Below are positions 1-9,090 of a DNA stretch of 16,759 nucleotides, piece after piece. A program made the position numbers and the translations under genes. Origin of the DNA: Discostella pseudostelligera (Eukaryota > Bacillariophyta > Thalassiosirophyceae > Thalassiosirales > Thalassiosiraceae); the NCBI GenBank assembly GCA_036940085.1, contig JALLBK010000691.1, positions 1-16,759 on the forward strand. The letters are read 5' to 3'. Position 1 is the first letter of the stretch, and each line of letters opens with the position of its first letter. The notes beneath the pieces are model-generated. The model was not told where the DNA came from. It did not search any database and saw nothing but the letters and a program-made list of their open reading frames with translations.

Positions 1-350
1 GAGCTGGATCTGTAGCCGTGCCACCGCTCCAGATGGGGTTGATGGATGCGTGGTAGATGTCTTTGGCCACTTTTTGGCGAAGAACCATGTGGCGAAAATG
101 GCGGGAAGTATTTGATTTCAATATTATGTCCTCCGACGCCATGGCCATTGCCAAGTGTCACCACCTCCGCCATAGTCGAGTAGTTGAGTGTGGGGAGTGC
201 GTTCAGCGTCTGTTTCCTTGTATCTGTTTCAAGGGGGTAGGGGGTGCTCACTTCCTTCCTCTCGGTCGTCGGGGAGATGAAGTTGAAGTAGTTGAAGCGG
301 GGGAGATTTATCATATTTGATGGTGATGGCAACTCATTAGATAGCATCAT
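1..350 (-). CDS. Possible 5' part of an unrecognised gene running off the left edge
   Basis: On the minus strand a frame with ATG at 350-348 (further in-frame ATGs at 347 and 314) stays open for 116 codons to base 1, with an upstream in-frame stop near 431-429. The predicted peptide begins MMLSNELPSPSN and is rich in Pro, His, Asn and Ser. I recognise no domain. Against a coding role, bases 71-107 hold TGGCGA, TGGCGA and GGCGGGAA, the same motif set seen in clearly non-coding promoter DNA at 2717-2807, so part of this stretch may be a promoter or 5' leader instead. A GTGAGC near 246-251 (minus strand) could also be a splice donor. Whether this is a gene cannot be settled from the window. Confidence 0.3.
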   Translation of the reverse strand, partial: MMLSNELPSPSNMINLPRFNYFNFISPTTERKEVSTPYPLETDTRKQTLNALPTLNYSTMAEVVTLGNGHGVGGHNIEIKYFPPFSPHGSSPKSGQRHLPRIHQPHLERWHGYRSS

Positions 351-731
351 CTCGTGGAAGTGGAGACGAGAGGTGGTGTCGGAGATGAAGGAAGGATAAA
401 CAATGGACCGAACTGTTACTACTACAGGCTAAACTACCATCCACGGAGATACATCAAGTGTCATGGAACTGGAACGGTTCAATCTAGAGAGCAGGCCGAT
501 GCAAGGGCAGAAGACTCCGGGGCATTAAGTAGATATAATGATGCCTACACGACTTTTTAATGTCTACATATCCTAAATACAAAGGCAAAACGAATCACCT
601 CTCCCTATTTCTAAACCATTAGACAGATTGCATAAAAATAATTGCCACACTTTTGAGACGATGCCGTCTCTGAAGTGGAAAAAGGCAAGGTCGTCGTCTT
701 TCCTCGGTTATCTAATAATGAAGGAATAAAT
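351..731. other. Intergenic stretch, no supported gene
   Basis: This stretch lies between the possible left-edge gene and the stop codon of the minus-strand CBM-like gene at 732. Bases nearest 731 should be the 3' UTR of that gene. The short plus-strand frames here are low quality and antisense to nothing recognisable. I see no RNA gene, inverted repeat or poly(A) signal that I can defend. Confidence 0.5.
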
Positions 732-2125
732 CTAAAATGGAGAGGGTGGATTAGCTGTGGGAGCCGCCGTGGGTACACCCGTGGGAGCCGCCGTGGGTGC
801 AAACGTGGGTGCCTCCGTCGGTACACCCGTGGGAACAGGCGTGGGTGCCGCAGTGGGGGGAAGTGACACATACTCGCAGGCACCATTATTCGTCCATGCC
901 TCGGTCCACAGTCCAGTCGAGGACTTCGTGGGTTGGTACGCGGCCATACGGCACCAGAAGTAGAATGGCCATGGCTTGCACTTGTAGGTGGTTCCGTCGA
1001 TGCGTACTTGATCACCGGCTTCGTACAGTGTGGAAGAGGACCAGGCCGCGATGTTCATGACGGTGGGAGTGGGGGTGGGGGTGGTAGTGACCACCTTGAC
1101 GTACATGCAATCTCCAGCGAAGGCGGTGGGAGCGACGGTGGGTGCAAAGGTGCCCTCGCATGGACCAACAAGAGTCCAACCCATATCGGAGTAGGTTCCT
1201 CCGGGGGCATATACGCTTTGGTTGCAATATCCACTGTTGGGCCAGGCCTTGCACTCGTACACAATCTTCTTCAATGGTGTGGTGCTAACAGTGAGACTCA
1301 CTTGACTTCCAGCGACGTAACTTGTGGTGGCGGAGTTGTAGTCACCGGGGCAAGCACCAACAATATCCGATGGATTATACGTTGGGCTGGAGGTGGGTGT
1401 AATTGTTCCAGAGCATCCACCAACATAGGTCCATCCCAAACTACCACCCGCGGCATCGAGGGGGCTGAATTGGCCACAGAAGCCAGAGTAGGGCCATGCC
1501 TTGCACTTGTATACAAGCTGGACAAGCGGGGTAGTGGTGACGGTGACACTCACTTGTTGGTTCTCGGTGTAGGTAGTCATGCCTCCGACAGCCCAAGCAC
1601 CAGGGCATCCACCCACAATTGCTGCCGTCGGACTTGACGTGGGAGCATTCGTTGGACGTTTCGATGCAGTTCCGGCGGTTCCCTAATGATTTTGATTTGG
1701 GTGGGAGAGTAGCAAAGAGTGCAAAGTGAGAGACAATGTATCAAAATACGACGATGGCGAAAACGCTGCAGAATCAACAATCAACTCACCGTGCATGCAG
1801 AGCTATCCTTCGTCCAAGCAAGGTCAGAATATGGTCCTCCGGGCGCAAAGCCAGCATTGGAGCACCAATACTCCGAATTACACTCATAATTGAATGATTC
1901 AGTGGTAGTGACACCTCCACCCAAAACGAATCCATTAGCAGTGCACGTTCCAACACCGGGAGTAGAGCAGGGTGTGTAGGTTACCGGTGTGGTAGTGGTG
2001 ACGGATGCCGAAACTAAATCACCGACGATGTAGGTTGATCCGGCGGAGTAGGCAGCATTACATCCGGCGGCGGAGGCACTGCCCATAAGACTGGCGCTTA
2101 GAGCGATGGATAGATACTTGAACAT
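732..2125 (-). CDS. Secreted protein with four CBM5/12-like (chitin-binding-like) modules
   Basis: Two exons, 2125-1790 and 1682-732. The 107-bp intron has a GTGAGT donor and a TTAG acceptor, is in phase 0, and the join gives 428 aa. Residues 1-19 form a signal peptide (hydrophobic core, then SASA). Four related modules follow at about 22-111, 138-202, 223-287 and 323-381. Each has a pattern like W/Y-x5-Y-x2-G-D/S-x-V, a Y-x-C-K-x-W-P core, a GYC/FWC turn, and a late Trp followed by Cys. This fits CBM5/12-type chitin-binding modules with added disulfides. The last ~42 residues are PT/AP repeats, likely O-glycosylated. No catalytic domain is visible, so it is probably a cell-wall or extracellular chitin/polysaccharide-binding protein. 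Exon 2 begins with a Thr/Pro linker that would have no start codon of its own, which supports the splice. Family assignment is by pattern only. Confidence 0.82.
757..852. repeat. 12-bp minisatellite coding for the Pro/Thr tail
   Basis: Eight consecutive 12-bp units start at 757, each of the form GTGGGNGCCNCC or GTGGGTACACCC with a few substitutions. A decayed ninth unit (853-864) begins GTGGGG. Read on the minus strand, each unit encodes four residues such as GVPT or AAPT. The array therefore makes the C-terminal PT-rich region of the CBM-like protein, and its copy number is likely to vary between alleles without a frameshift. Confidence 0.85.
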
Positions 2126-2712
2126 AATTGTGTGTTTTTGATATTATAACTCGATGGAGAGATGATTATGATTGATTGCTGTCGGTAGTTGTTAGCGGAT
2201 GATGTTGATGCTGCCGATCAATCGGATTTATGCGACCAATCCTCCTCCATCTCCTTTCGTCATGGGATGGAAGCGGAGAGGTGGAGTGTGGTGCATGCTC
2301 CATCCGATCCTCAATCCTCAGCCTCGCATCGGATTTCATTTGTTTCATATTATCTATTTGGGCTGTGCTGGTAGATATTGAGACCCATTCATTACGGTTT
2401 AAAATAATGCTCAGCAATGATTGTCCCCGCTCGTTCATGAACAACAATACGATGAAATCCATTTCCAGGCTTTTTCATGGGCATTGGACGAGAGTGGACG
2501 ATTCACGATGTAGGGGCCCATCTGAATTCGAGAGAGCATGACGTGTCTCAATCCTTCTTTCAGTTAAGCCTTGTGGATAGTGATATAATTTCGTGAGTGG
2601 AAGATTGCATAAGTCTTTTCAGGCCATGGAGAGTGCAAGCGTTATGTATCTTGTCACGAAGTTGAATATGAAGTTCAAGAGAGGTTGAGGCTGTTCTGTG
2701 GCTATCTTCTAA

Positions 2713-2751
2713 TTTTGGCGGGAAGAAAGCATGGCGAAATTTTGGCGGGAT
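2713..2751 (+). promoter_or_regulatory. Two E2F/DP-like sites
   Basis: TTTTGGCGGGAA at 2713-2724 and TTTTGGCGGGAT at 2740-2751 match the classical E2F/DP consensus TTTSSCGC/GGCGGGAA. They are 27 bp apart and lie about 350-385 bp upstream of the HCF101-like start codon. E2F/DP factors are widespread in eukaryotes including diatoms. Function here is inferred from the motif only. Confidence 0.5.
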
Positions 2752-2807
2752 GATCGCCCCCAAGATGATGTGGCGAAGCATGGCGAGCTGTGGCGAGCAT
2801 GTGGCGA
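2732..2807 (+). repeat. TGGCGA short-repeat array, partly at helical spacing
   Basis: TGGCGA occurs at 2732, 2771, 2781, 2791 and 2802. The last four are spaced 10, 10 and 11 bp, about one DNA helical turn, so they face the same side of the duplex. The array interleaves with the two TGGCGGG sites just upstream. The same words recur at 75, 90 and 99. Confidence 0.6.
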
Positions 2808-3098
2808 ACCATACTTATCACCATTCACCAACACCATACACCATGGACGACGACGACGGCGTCTAGGTCATAGGTCATAAGCCGCCATCCAGCTTTACCC
2901 AGCACCAGGTAGCACCGCACCGCAGCCGCCATCGCCACCTCTTTTCCTTGTCCTCCCTCTTCTCTTCATTATTTCTCTATCGTCGTCGTCGTCGTGTGAC
3001 GAGGAGCGGAGATAGAAGTAGAAGAAGTTGCCACTGTCCAATACCAATATACTTGCTAGGAGTATCATCAGACATCGGCGGATGATAACTAAATAACA

Positions 3099-5261
3099 AT
3101 GAGCAGCCACCTCCTTCGACGCAGGTGTCGCTACGTGCATACTTTCTATCGCCGTCACAACATCACCGTAGGCACATCAATCTCGCGGTCACTATTTTCC
3201 TCCACCGCCGCTGCCGCAGTCTCGACACGTGCTGCTCCTACTCGAATCTTCCACTATGGTAACACTACTGACACATCCAACAACAACAATCGTGAGCATG
3301 GGTGGAAGAGGAGGATACGCTTTTCAGAACTAAACCGAAGAGATTCGGCTCAATTGGAAGATGCACTATTTTCCAAACTCAACAATAGTAGCGATGATCG
3401 ATTGTTGGATCCCATACTTGACAAATTAATTTCACGACGGGGGGGACAGGATTGGATCCGGTCTGTCTCGGTACCATCTTCTACTACTTTATTGAATGGC
3501 GAAGAGAATCATGATTATGAAAATAATTCTGTGGCTTCGAATGATGATGCAGATTCGATAACAGTGACAATACAACCACCGACGTTATTACATCCCAAGC
3601 TTGACACACTTGCTGAAAATATAGCACAATTGGTTCAGGAGGAGGTGGTGTCGATGATACGAGATCATCCACGCCTATCTGACGTGTGTCATACTAGTAT
3701 TGAGGAGGAAGAAGGGAGTACTATCCAACCGGAAGCGACGGCATCATCACCGTCGTCATCGTCGTCATTCATTCCCAGCAATGTGAATGTCACAATAAAA
3801 CTATCTCCTCGAGCCATCACCACCCAATCCACAACCAACCGTGAAATATCCAATCAAGGTGCGGCATTACAACACATCACTCACTTCCTTGCCGTATACA
3901 GCTGTAAAGGCGGAGTAGGCAAATCGACCATTGCCACCAATCTTGCATACCAACTAGCATCGATGGGTGGTCGTGTCGGACTACTAGATTTGGATGTTTA
4001 TGGCCCGTCGCTACCATTACTGGTCCGTCCGGATGATATTACTGTACGGCAATCTCCTCCCGAATTTGGATCGGGAATGATAGAACCCATTGAACATGGT
4101 GGAGTCAAGCTCATGTCATTGGGTTATGTCTCTCCAACCAGTGGTGTACCCGGTAGTGGATCCAGCGGTGGAGCATCAGTACTACGTGGCCCCATGGCAG
4201 GACGGGTCGTGGCCCAATTATTAAAAGGTACCAATTGGGGAAATTTAGATGTACTCGTGTTAGATTTGCCACCGGGTACTGGGGATGTGCAATTGGAGGT
4301 ATGTCAATCCTTATCCTTATCGGGTGCCGTGGCGGTGTCGACGCCGAGTTCATTGGCTTGGGCGGATGTTAGGAAGGGGGTGCAAATGTTTGGTGAAATG
4401 GGTGTGGCGACATTGGCCTTAGTAGAAAATATGGCATATTTTATATGTGAGGGTGGCGGAAGACATTACCCATTTGGAAGATCAAAGGAAATAAATGAAC
4501 ACGAAGGAGAGAGTAGCATTAGTGGTAGCTCAGAGTCGGCATTGGCAGAACATTTTCTTCCAAATGCATCGCATGTATTCCACCTTCCGATTTCATCTGC
4601 GGTGAATACATCAAATGATTCTGGCTCTCCGCTTTGTCTCGGTGACCGTAGCAGAACTAGCAGTAATGGCTCCGAAGAGGAGCGGTCGACGTTTGCCAAG
4701 CTAGCCAAAGCTATTTCCACCGATTTGTTCCTGATTCAACATGGCAAAAGTCCATTATCAGCCAATGGATCAATGGCAAGTGGTAGTGATGGAAGCAAAC
4801 ACGTGTTATCTGTAAAGATGGATGAGGCCGGTGATTCTGAATTTGATGTATCCTATACCCAGTTGAGTGTGGACAATGCTCATCGGAATTTCACGGTTCG
4901 ATTGTTTTCGAATGAAGGTGGGTATATGAAAGTTATTTCTGGTAATGAATTACGAATACGTGATCCAGTTATTGGAGATGAGGATGCATCGCTGATCAAG
5001 GCAGCCGTTCCAAATAGTGGGTGTGGTGGCGGAAGTGGTGGCAGTAGTCGATCGTCAATGGTACAGCATCACAGTGCATCTACCGATGCAACAACAACAT
5101 CCTCATCTGGAACAGATGCACAACTATTTCCTGCCAAGATAACAAAGAAGGGCAACTATGGCTATCAAGTCGAATGGGCAGATGGTACCACCACAATCTA
5201 TTCCTTATTGGCAATTTCCAAAGCTGCTGGAGGGAAGACTATTGACAGGAGAATCAATTGA
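3099..5261 (+). CDS. Mrp/NBP35-family Fe-S cluster carrier ATPase, HCF101-like, probably mitochondrial
   Basis: A single exon of 720 aa. Fe-S carrier P-loop ATPases of this family bind a cluster at a dimer interface and pass it to client proteins. Residues ~80-235 resemble a MIP18/DUF59 domain split by acidic and Ser-rich inserts; the usual TPACP motif is replaced by PPTLLHP. The ATPase core starts at ~261: deviant Walker A CKGGVGKST (269-277), LDLDVYGPS (296-304), and LDLPPGTGD as Walker B/switch (388-396). ENMAYF...YPFG (443-460) resembles the HCF101 form rather than the CxxC form of Mrp/Ind1. The end (~676-706, GNYGYQVEWADG...IY) matches the last part of DUF971, but its cysteine motif is not seen. 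The N-terminus is Arg-rich with no acidic residues and no signal peptide or Ala-Phe motif, suggesting a mitochondrial presequence rather than a plastid one. At 720 aa it is longer than the typical ~500-aa family member because of low-complexity inserts. Confidence 0.88.
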   Translation: MSSHLLRRRCRYVHTFYRRHNITVGTSISRSLFSSTAAAAVSTRAAPTRIFHYGNTTDTSNNNNREHGWKRRIRFSELNRRDSAQLEDALFSKLNNSSDDRLLDPILDKLISRRGGQDWIRSVSVPSSTTLLNGEENHDYENNSVASNDDADSITVTIQPPTLLHPKLDTLAENIAQLVQEEVVSMIRDHPRLSDVCHTSIEEEEGSTIQPEATASSPSSSSSFIPSNVNVTIKLSPRAITTQSTTNREISNQGAALQHITHFLAVYSCKGGVGKSTIATNLAYQLASMGGRVGLLDLDVYGPSLPLLVRPDDITVRQSPPEFGSGMIEPIEHGGVKLMSLGYVSPTSGVPGSGSSGGASVLRGPMAGRVVAQLLKGTNWGNLDVLVLDLPPGTGDVQLEVCQSLSLSGAVAVSTPSSLAWADVRKGVQMFGEMGVATLALVENMAYFICEGGGRHYPFGRSKEINEHEGESSISGSSESALAEHFLPNASHVFHLPISSAVNTSNDSGSPLCLGDRSRTSSNGSEEERSTFAKLAKAISTDLFLIQHGKSPLSANGSMASGSDGSKHVLSVKMDEAGDSEFDVSYTQLSVDNAHRNFTVRLFSNEGGYMKVISGNELRIRDPVIGDEDASLIKAAVPNSGCGGGSGGSSRSSMVQHHSASTDATTTSSSGTDAQLFPAKITKKGNYGYQVEWADGTTTIYSLLAISKAAGGKTIDRRIN

Positions 5262-5595
5262 GAATGTGTCATGACGATAGAAGATAGATGATGAGTAGAG
5301 TATCGCAATAAAAACAATGTAAGTAATTCACATCCTCGTGGTATGATAGCAACCTTCGTGAATGTGCATCCAACCAATGAACAGTGCATCCATCTTCTCA
5401 TGGTCTTTCCTGATTCTCTTCTTCTTTCACATATCACGAAGCTCCAAAAGAGACAAATCGACGGGTAAAACTTACACGTGGCAGGTATTAGTGTTGGCGG
5501 GAGGGTATGAGGCGGGAAAACCAGTGCTGACGTTGCGATGAGAATCCAGAACAAACCATCCCGAACATCGACCATCGACGTCGAACACAGCAACC
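5262..5595. other. Intergenic: 3' end of the HCF101-like gene and promoter of the HPPD-like gene
   Basis: An AATAAA at 5307-5312, 46 bp after the HCF101-like stop, is a possible poly(A) signal. Two E2F-like elements sit just before the next gene: TTGGCGGGAG at 5494-5503 and GGCGGGAA at 5511-5518, about 80-100 bp upstream of the first ATG of the leader (5596). A CACGTGG G-box-like word lies at 5476-5482. Confidence 0.5.
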
Positions 5596-5703
5596 ATGAC
5601 ATCCGCCGGCGTCCTATCCACTTCGCTCTCACCCACACTACCTCTGGATACTACTAATACTACTACTACGACGAGGAGGAGACCCAACAATAAGCCCAAC
5701 TGA
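5596..5703 (+). other. Upstream ORF or frame-shifted N-terminus of the HPPD-like gene
   Basis: ATG at 5596 (context CAACCATGA) opens a 35-codon frame, Ser/Thr-rich with a TTTTT-RRRP run, ending at TGA 5701-5703, 22 bp before the HPPD-like ATG. The HPPD-like frame itself is open upstream to 5600 without an ATG and reads PTEPTEIALR just before its Met. The leader may therefore be a translated uORF. Alternatively, a one-base indel near 5680-5700 may split one longer N-terminus into two frames. The sequence alone cannot decide. Confidence 0.4.
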
Positions 5704-5725
5704 ACCTACCGAAATCGCTTTGAGA

Positions 5726-8586
5726 ATGAATCGCAACGACTGCGGAGCTCAAGGCATCGAGATTAAATTCTCTCATGTTCAACTCTATGTCGATCACATC
5801 TGCCTTGTCGACGAGTACAAACAGTTGGAAGCGGAAATTACCAACAAGTTATCTGAATCCGAAGGGGGGGATAAAAGTAGTGCACGAGGCTCAATGAACG
5901 AAGCTGAACCTGCATTTCCATCCCATGGACGGGATGTTGTCAAGGTGAGTGCCACATCTGTTTTCATTTATCGACGATGTTGGTACTCGACCATTGCCAA
6001 TGTGATGTATTGATCTTAATCAGCAACTAATTACAGGATTTGGATTTTGCGTCACGGGATGCTATCCGGGTGTCCATGCTTCCTCTTCTACTACCACAAA
6101 GACAGTATTGGTGACAAGCAGTGATCCGCAGGGCATTCAGATTATTGTTACCGCGGCAGTTGATAATGTTGTTGTTGATGGAGGGGATATATTGAAGGAA
6201 CGATATCGTCATTTTGATACATGTACGTGTAATTGTCATCTATCGGCATTGGTATTTGATTCAGATGACACACACTCATCATATTCATCTTGACTTTCGT
6301 CGTGTTGGTCGCAGCGAACGTTCATCAGTTCTTCCAAGCCCATAACGACCGACAGGTGAATATGCGAATTCGATGTGTGATATCTTCGACGGTACATTAT
6401 GTTCTTACAATACAATTACTGCTTCTTAATTGATCAACAGGGAATTGCAGTATTGGCATTCGAAGTTGGACCAGGCTGCTTAGATCTAATATTCGATCGA
6501 TACTCCCAACTCCATCCAAACTTACTTCCCACAGAATACAAAGATGGAATTATGCTATATGAACATGAGGCTAGGATGTTTGAGGTATTTGCCTACTACC
6601 AGGGTGACAAGTGCTTATCGAACGCAGATACAGGTACCCGGCTACGATTTCTAGAATCCGTGTCGGGATCATCATCTTGCAAATGCATCTTACCTGGAAT
6701 AATTGTTGTAGATGCAGAGTTTGTATCTTGTCGTCCTGCGTATTTTGACCATTGGGTATCAAACGGTAAGAGTGCAGAGGCTGTCTTCAATTACGTTGTT
6801 TTCATAACTCTTTTCTAAAAGCAATTGCGCCAACTGTTAAATAGTCGTAAGCAGAACAGGATTCATTGGAACGCTTGATGATGTTCTCTCGTTCACGCCC
6901 AAGGTAAGAATACCTTTGTCATCGAAGGTCATTGAAGTGACGATGACCAGGTTGTATGTTATCTTACATTGTTTCATCGTTTATCAAAGGTTGATTTCAA
7001 TGCTGGCGTAGTGGCGGCCGGAGAATCACAAATCGAAAGTACTGTCATTGGGAACATGGCGAAGACGGTTGCTTGCGATGAGGATGCGGCCCTAAAAGAT
7101 CAGAGTCAAATCTACCTGCCGATAAATAATGCGCTGACTAACGTTGGGTAAGCACCTTCCGTAAAACATTTTGAATTATGCGCGCTTGATCAATCACTGA
7201 AATGAAATGCGTGGTGTTCTTTTATAGCCATGTTCACGGATTTCTCCGAGAAATTGGTCAAGGAGTTCAACACATTGCATCTCGAGTAGGAAACATCATA
7301 GATTTTGTCCAGCAAGCTAACGACAGGAGAAAGATGTTTGGGGAGGTGCGTGTTTGCAGCGATTGGGCTTCATCAGTTTAACTTTCGAACTCTCTGACTT
7401 CCAACTTCCCCTATAGGGCTTCACATTTCTCAATATTCCACGCTCCTACTACGGTATTCTAACAAGAGATATGCTCGAGAATGGTGTGCCGCATGCAGAG
7501 GCAACTCTAGGTCCTCCACAACGATTGCTTTCTCCTGATTGTGCCGAAGTAATTTATAATATCTGTGCGTCAGAAGGGCTTCTACAGGACGATTGTTCCC
7601 TGAAGCTCGACGCATCCGAAGATTCAATAACGCAAATTCTTAGTTCGAAAATTCCGATCTCGTTTCAAGAAGAGTATGATCAAAATAAAGTCGACATTGT
7701 AAAGACAATTTTACATTCTCGATACGTGAATTTGTACAATCTGTTACGAGTGAGTAATTCGACAGCGATGTATATGCTGCCTGCTTGCGTCACGTTACTC
7801 ACTACTCACAATCACAATTGATTTTGTTGCAAATGAAAAGGATCATCTTTCTGAAGATTCTTACGTTGCCATCGTACATAATCAAATACTTGTCGATGTT
7901 CAGGTGAGTTGCTCGGTCGCCATGAAATCTCCACGCGTTAACTTGAGCAGCGAACTGACATTCCTCGATCAGGGAGAAGATCTCCTCTTTCAGATCTTCA
8001 CCTCCAACATTCTTCAACGTAAGAGTGGCGATGAATCACCATTTTTTGAGTTCATTCAACGGGTCTGTTCAAAATGTATTGGTGTAGATGGTTGTCCTAA
8101 GAAGCCGAAGCCAGGATGTGGTGGTTTCGGGTGAGTGCATCGTGTCCTTGAACTGAACGTGCTGCTCAAAAAAATAAATGTGTTTGTCGAAACTTTCCAA
8201 TTGTGCTCACTAATGATGTATATTCGCACAGCATCCGGAATTTCTTAACACTCTTTCTGAGCATTGAGGTTACACGAGCAATGATGGAAGCAACAAATGC
8301 GAAAGAAATCAACGACGATGTAGCCTACGCCTTCGCTCAACAAAAAGTTGAGCTCTTTACAAAACAATTAAATGAGTCGAATCCACTTCTCACAAAGATA
8401 TCTGATGCAATGACAAAAGAGGGCATGGCAGGTGACAAAATTGCAGCTTCGGATGATGAAGAATGCATGAAATGGAGGATGGTCAAGGAAGCGGAATCAC
8501 TTGCAAAAGTCCATGCCAATAAAGAACTTATGGAATGTAATGCAAAGTATCAAAAGCTGATGAAAGAATTGAGAGAGAGCCATTGA
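5726..8586 (+). CDS. 4-hydroxyphenylpyruvate dioxygenase-like protein, 11 exons
   Basis: Exons: 5726-5944, 6024-6222, 6315-6355, 6441-6765, 6845-6903, 6990-7147, 7228-7345, 7417-7749, 7841-7903, 7973-8130, 8232-8586. All introns are GT-AG (69-101 bp) and the exons sum to 675 codons plus stop. HPPD is a non-haem Fe(II) VOC-fold enzyme that converts 4-hydroxyphenylpyruvate to homogentisate, for tyrosine breakdown and tocopherol/plastoquinone synthesis. All three iron ligands are present: His257 (FDHWVSN), His349 (GQGVQH) and Glu531 (FFEFIQR). Active-site landmarks are also kept: LPINN (Asn327), LLFQIFT (Gln512) and PGCGGFG near 552-558. The N-terminal half carries the diverged first VOC domain (VQLYVDHI, GFGFCVTG, AVLAFEV). 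At 675 aa it far exceeds the usual 380-440 aa, through internal inserts and a charged, helical C-terminal extension (~575-675). No targeting peptide is seen, so it is likely cytosolic. A diverged paralogue with another 2-oxo acid substrate is possible. Confidence 0.85.
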
Positions 8587-9090
8587 GCGAAGACAATAAT
8601 GGCATAATATCAAAGGAAATCAATCTCTGTGTAAGTGGACTAGCACTACAAGAGAATCGATTGAAGCGTAATGATGGATATGTAAATTATGTGTTTCCCT
8701 ATGCGAAAATGAGTCGTCATAACTTCTTCCTTTAGAACAGCATCCCTCCCTATCCGCATGTTGTAATGAACAACTGGCTCGCCACTCATTCAGTAGCATT
8801 TGATCAACTGAATTGATGCGGACGTACGAGTTGATGACTCGCTCTGCCACGTGGATGATGAAATTCGAATGCCCTTTGACCACTCTGCCACGTGGAAAAG
8901 CCAATGCGGATGTACGGTTGACTCATAGTGCCACGTGGAAGATTAAATGCGGTGCACTCTATGACAACCTGCCACGTGGAAGATGAATTGCGGATGGCAC
9001 CACCACCTGTGCGTCGGACGCACGGCAAGCAGCCGCCGCCACGCTGCTGCTACAACGCTACGATACTGCCTGCCACCTGCCCCTGCCACC
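8587..9090. promoter_or_regulatory. Intergenic: 3' end of the HPPD-like gene and promoter of the membrane GTPase gene
   Basis: The first ~230 bp hold nothing I can name apart from being the presumed 3' UTR of the HPPD-like gene. The rest is dominated by the G-box tandem repeat (8813-8996), followed by a short GC-rich CCACC-repeat leader ending in the start context GCCACCATGA. Confidence 0.6.
8813..8996 (+). repeat. Degenerate ~42-bp tandem repeat with four G-boxes
   Basis: TGCCACGTGG occurs exactly four times, at 8845-8854, 8886-8895, 8929-8938 and 8970-8979, with spacings of 41, 43 and 41 bp. Flanks are also repeated: AATGCGG-like words at 8816, 8904, 8947 and 8988, and TGGAAGAT after copies 3 and 4. 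This is therefore a decayed tandem duplication of a ~42-bp unit. CCACGTGG is a palindromic G-box, the core bound by bZIP and bHLH factors. The array ends about 110 bp upstream of the GTPase ATG, a likely promoter position. Confidence 0.75.

Larger units (their letters stand above)
2126..3098. promoter_or_regulatory. Divergent promoter region between the CBM-like gene and the HCF101-like gene
   Basis: This 973-bp stretch separates two genes transcribed away from each other, so it should hold both promoters and 5' leaders. Small open frames on both strands (for example 2166-2462 minus) match no known protein and I do not call them. The notable content is at 2713-2807: two TTTTGGCGGGA elements and a series of TGGCGA words, listed separately. 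Confidence 0.6.

Noticed and set aside
2166..2462. 98-aa minus-strand ORF upstream of the CBM-like gene
   Set aside because: No domain or signal is visible, and it lies in the 5' leader/promoter of a confident gene on the same strand. Likely chance.
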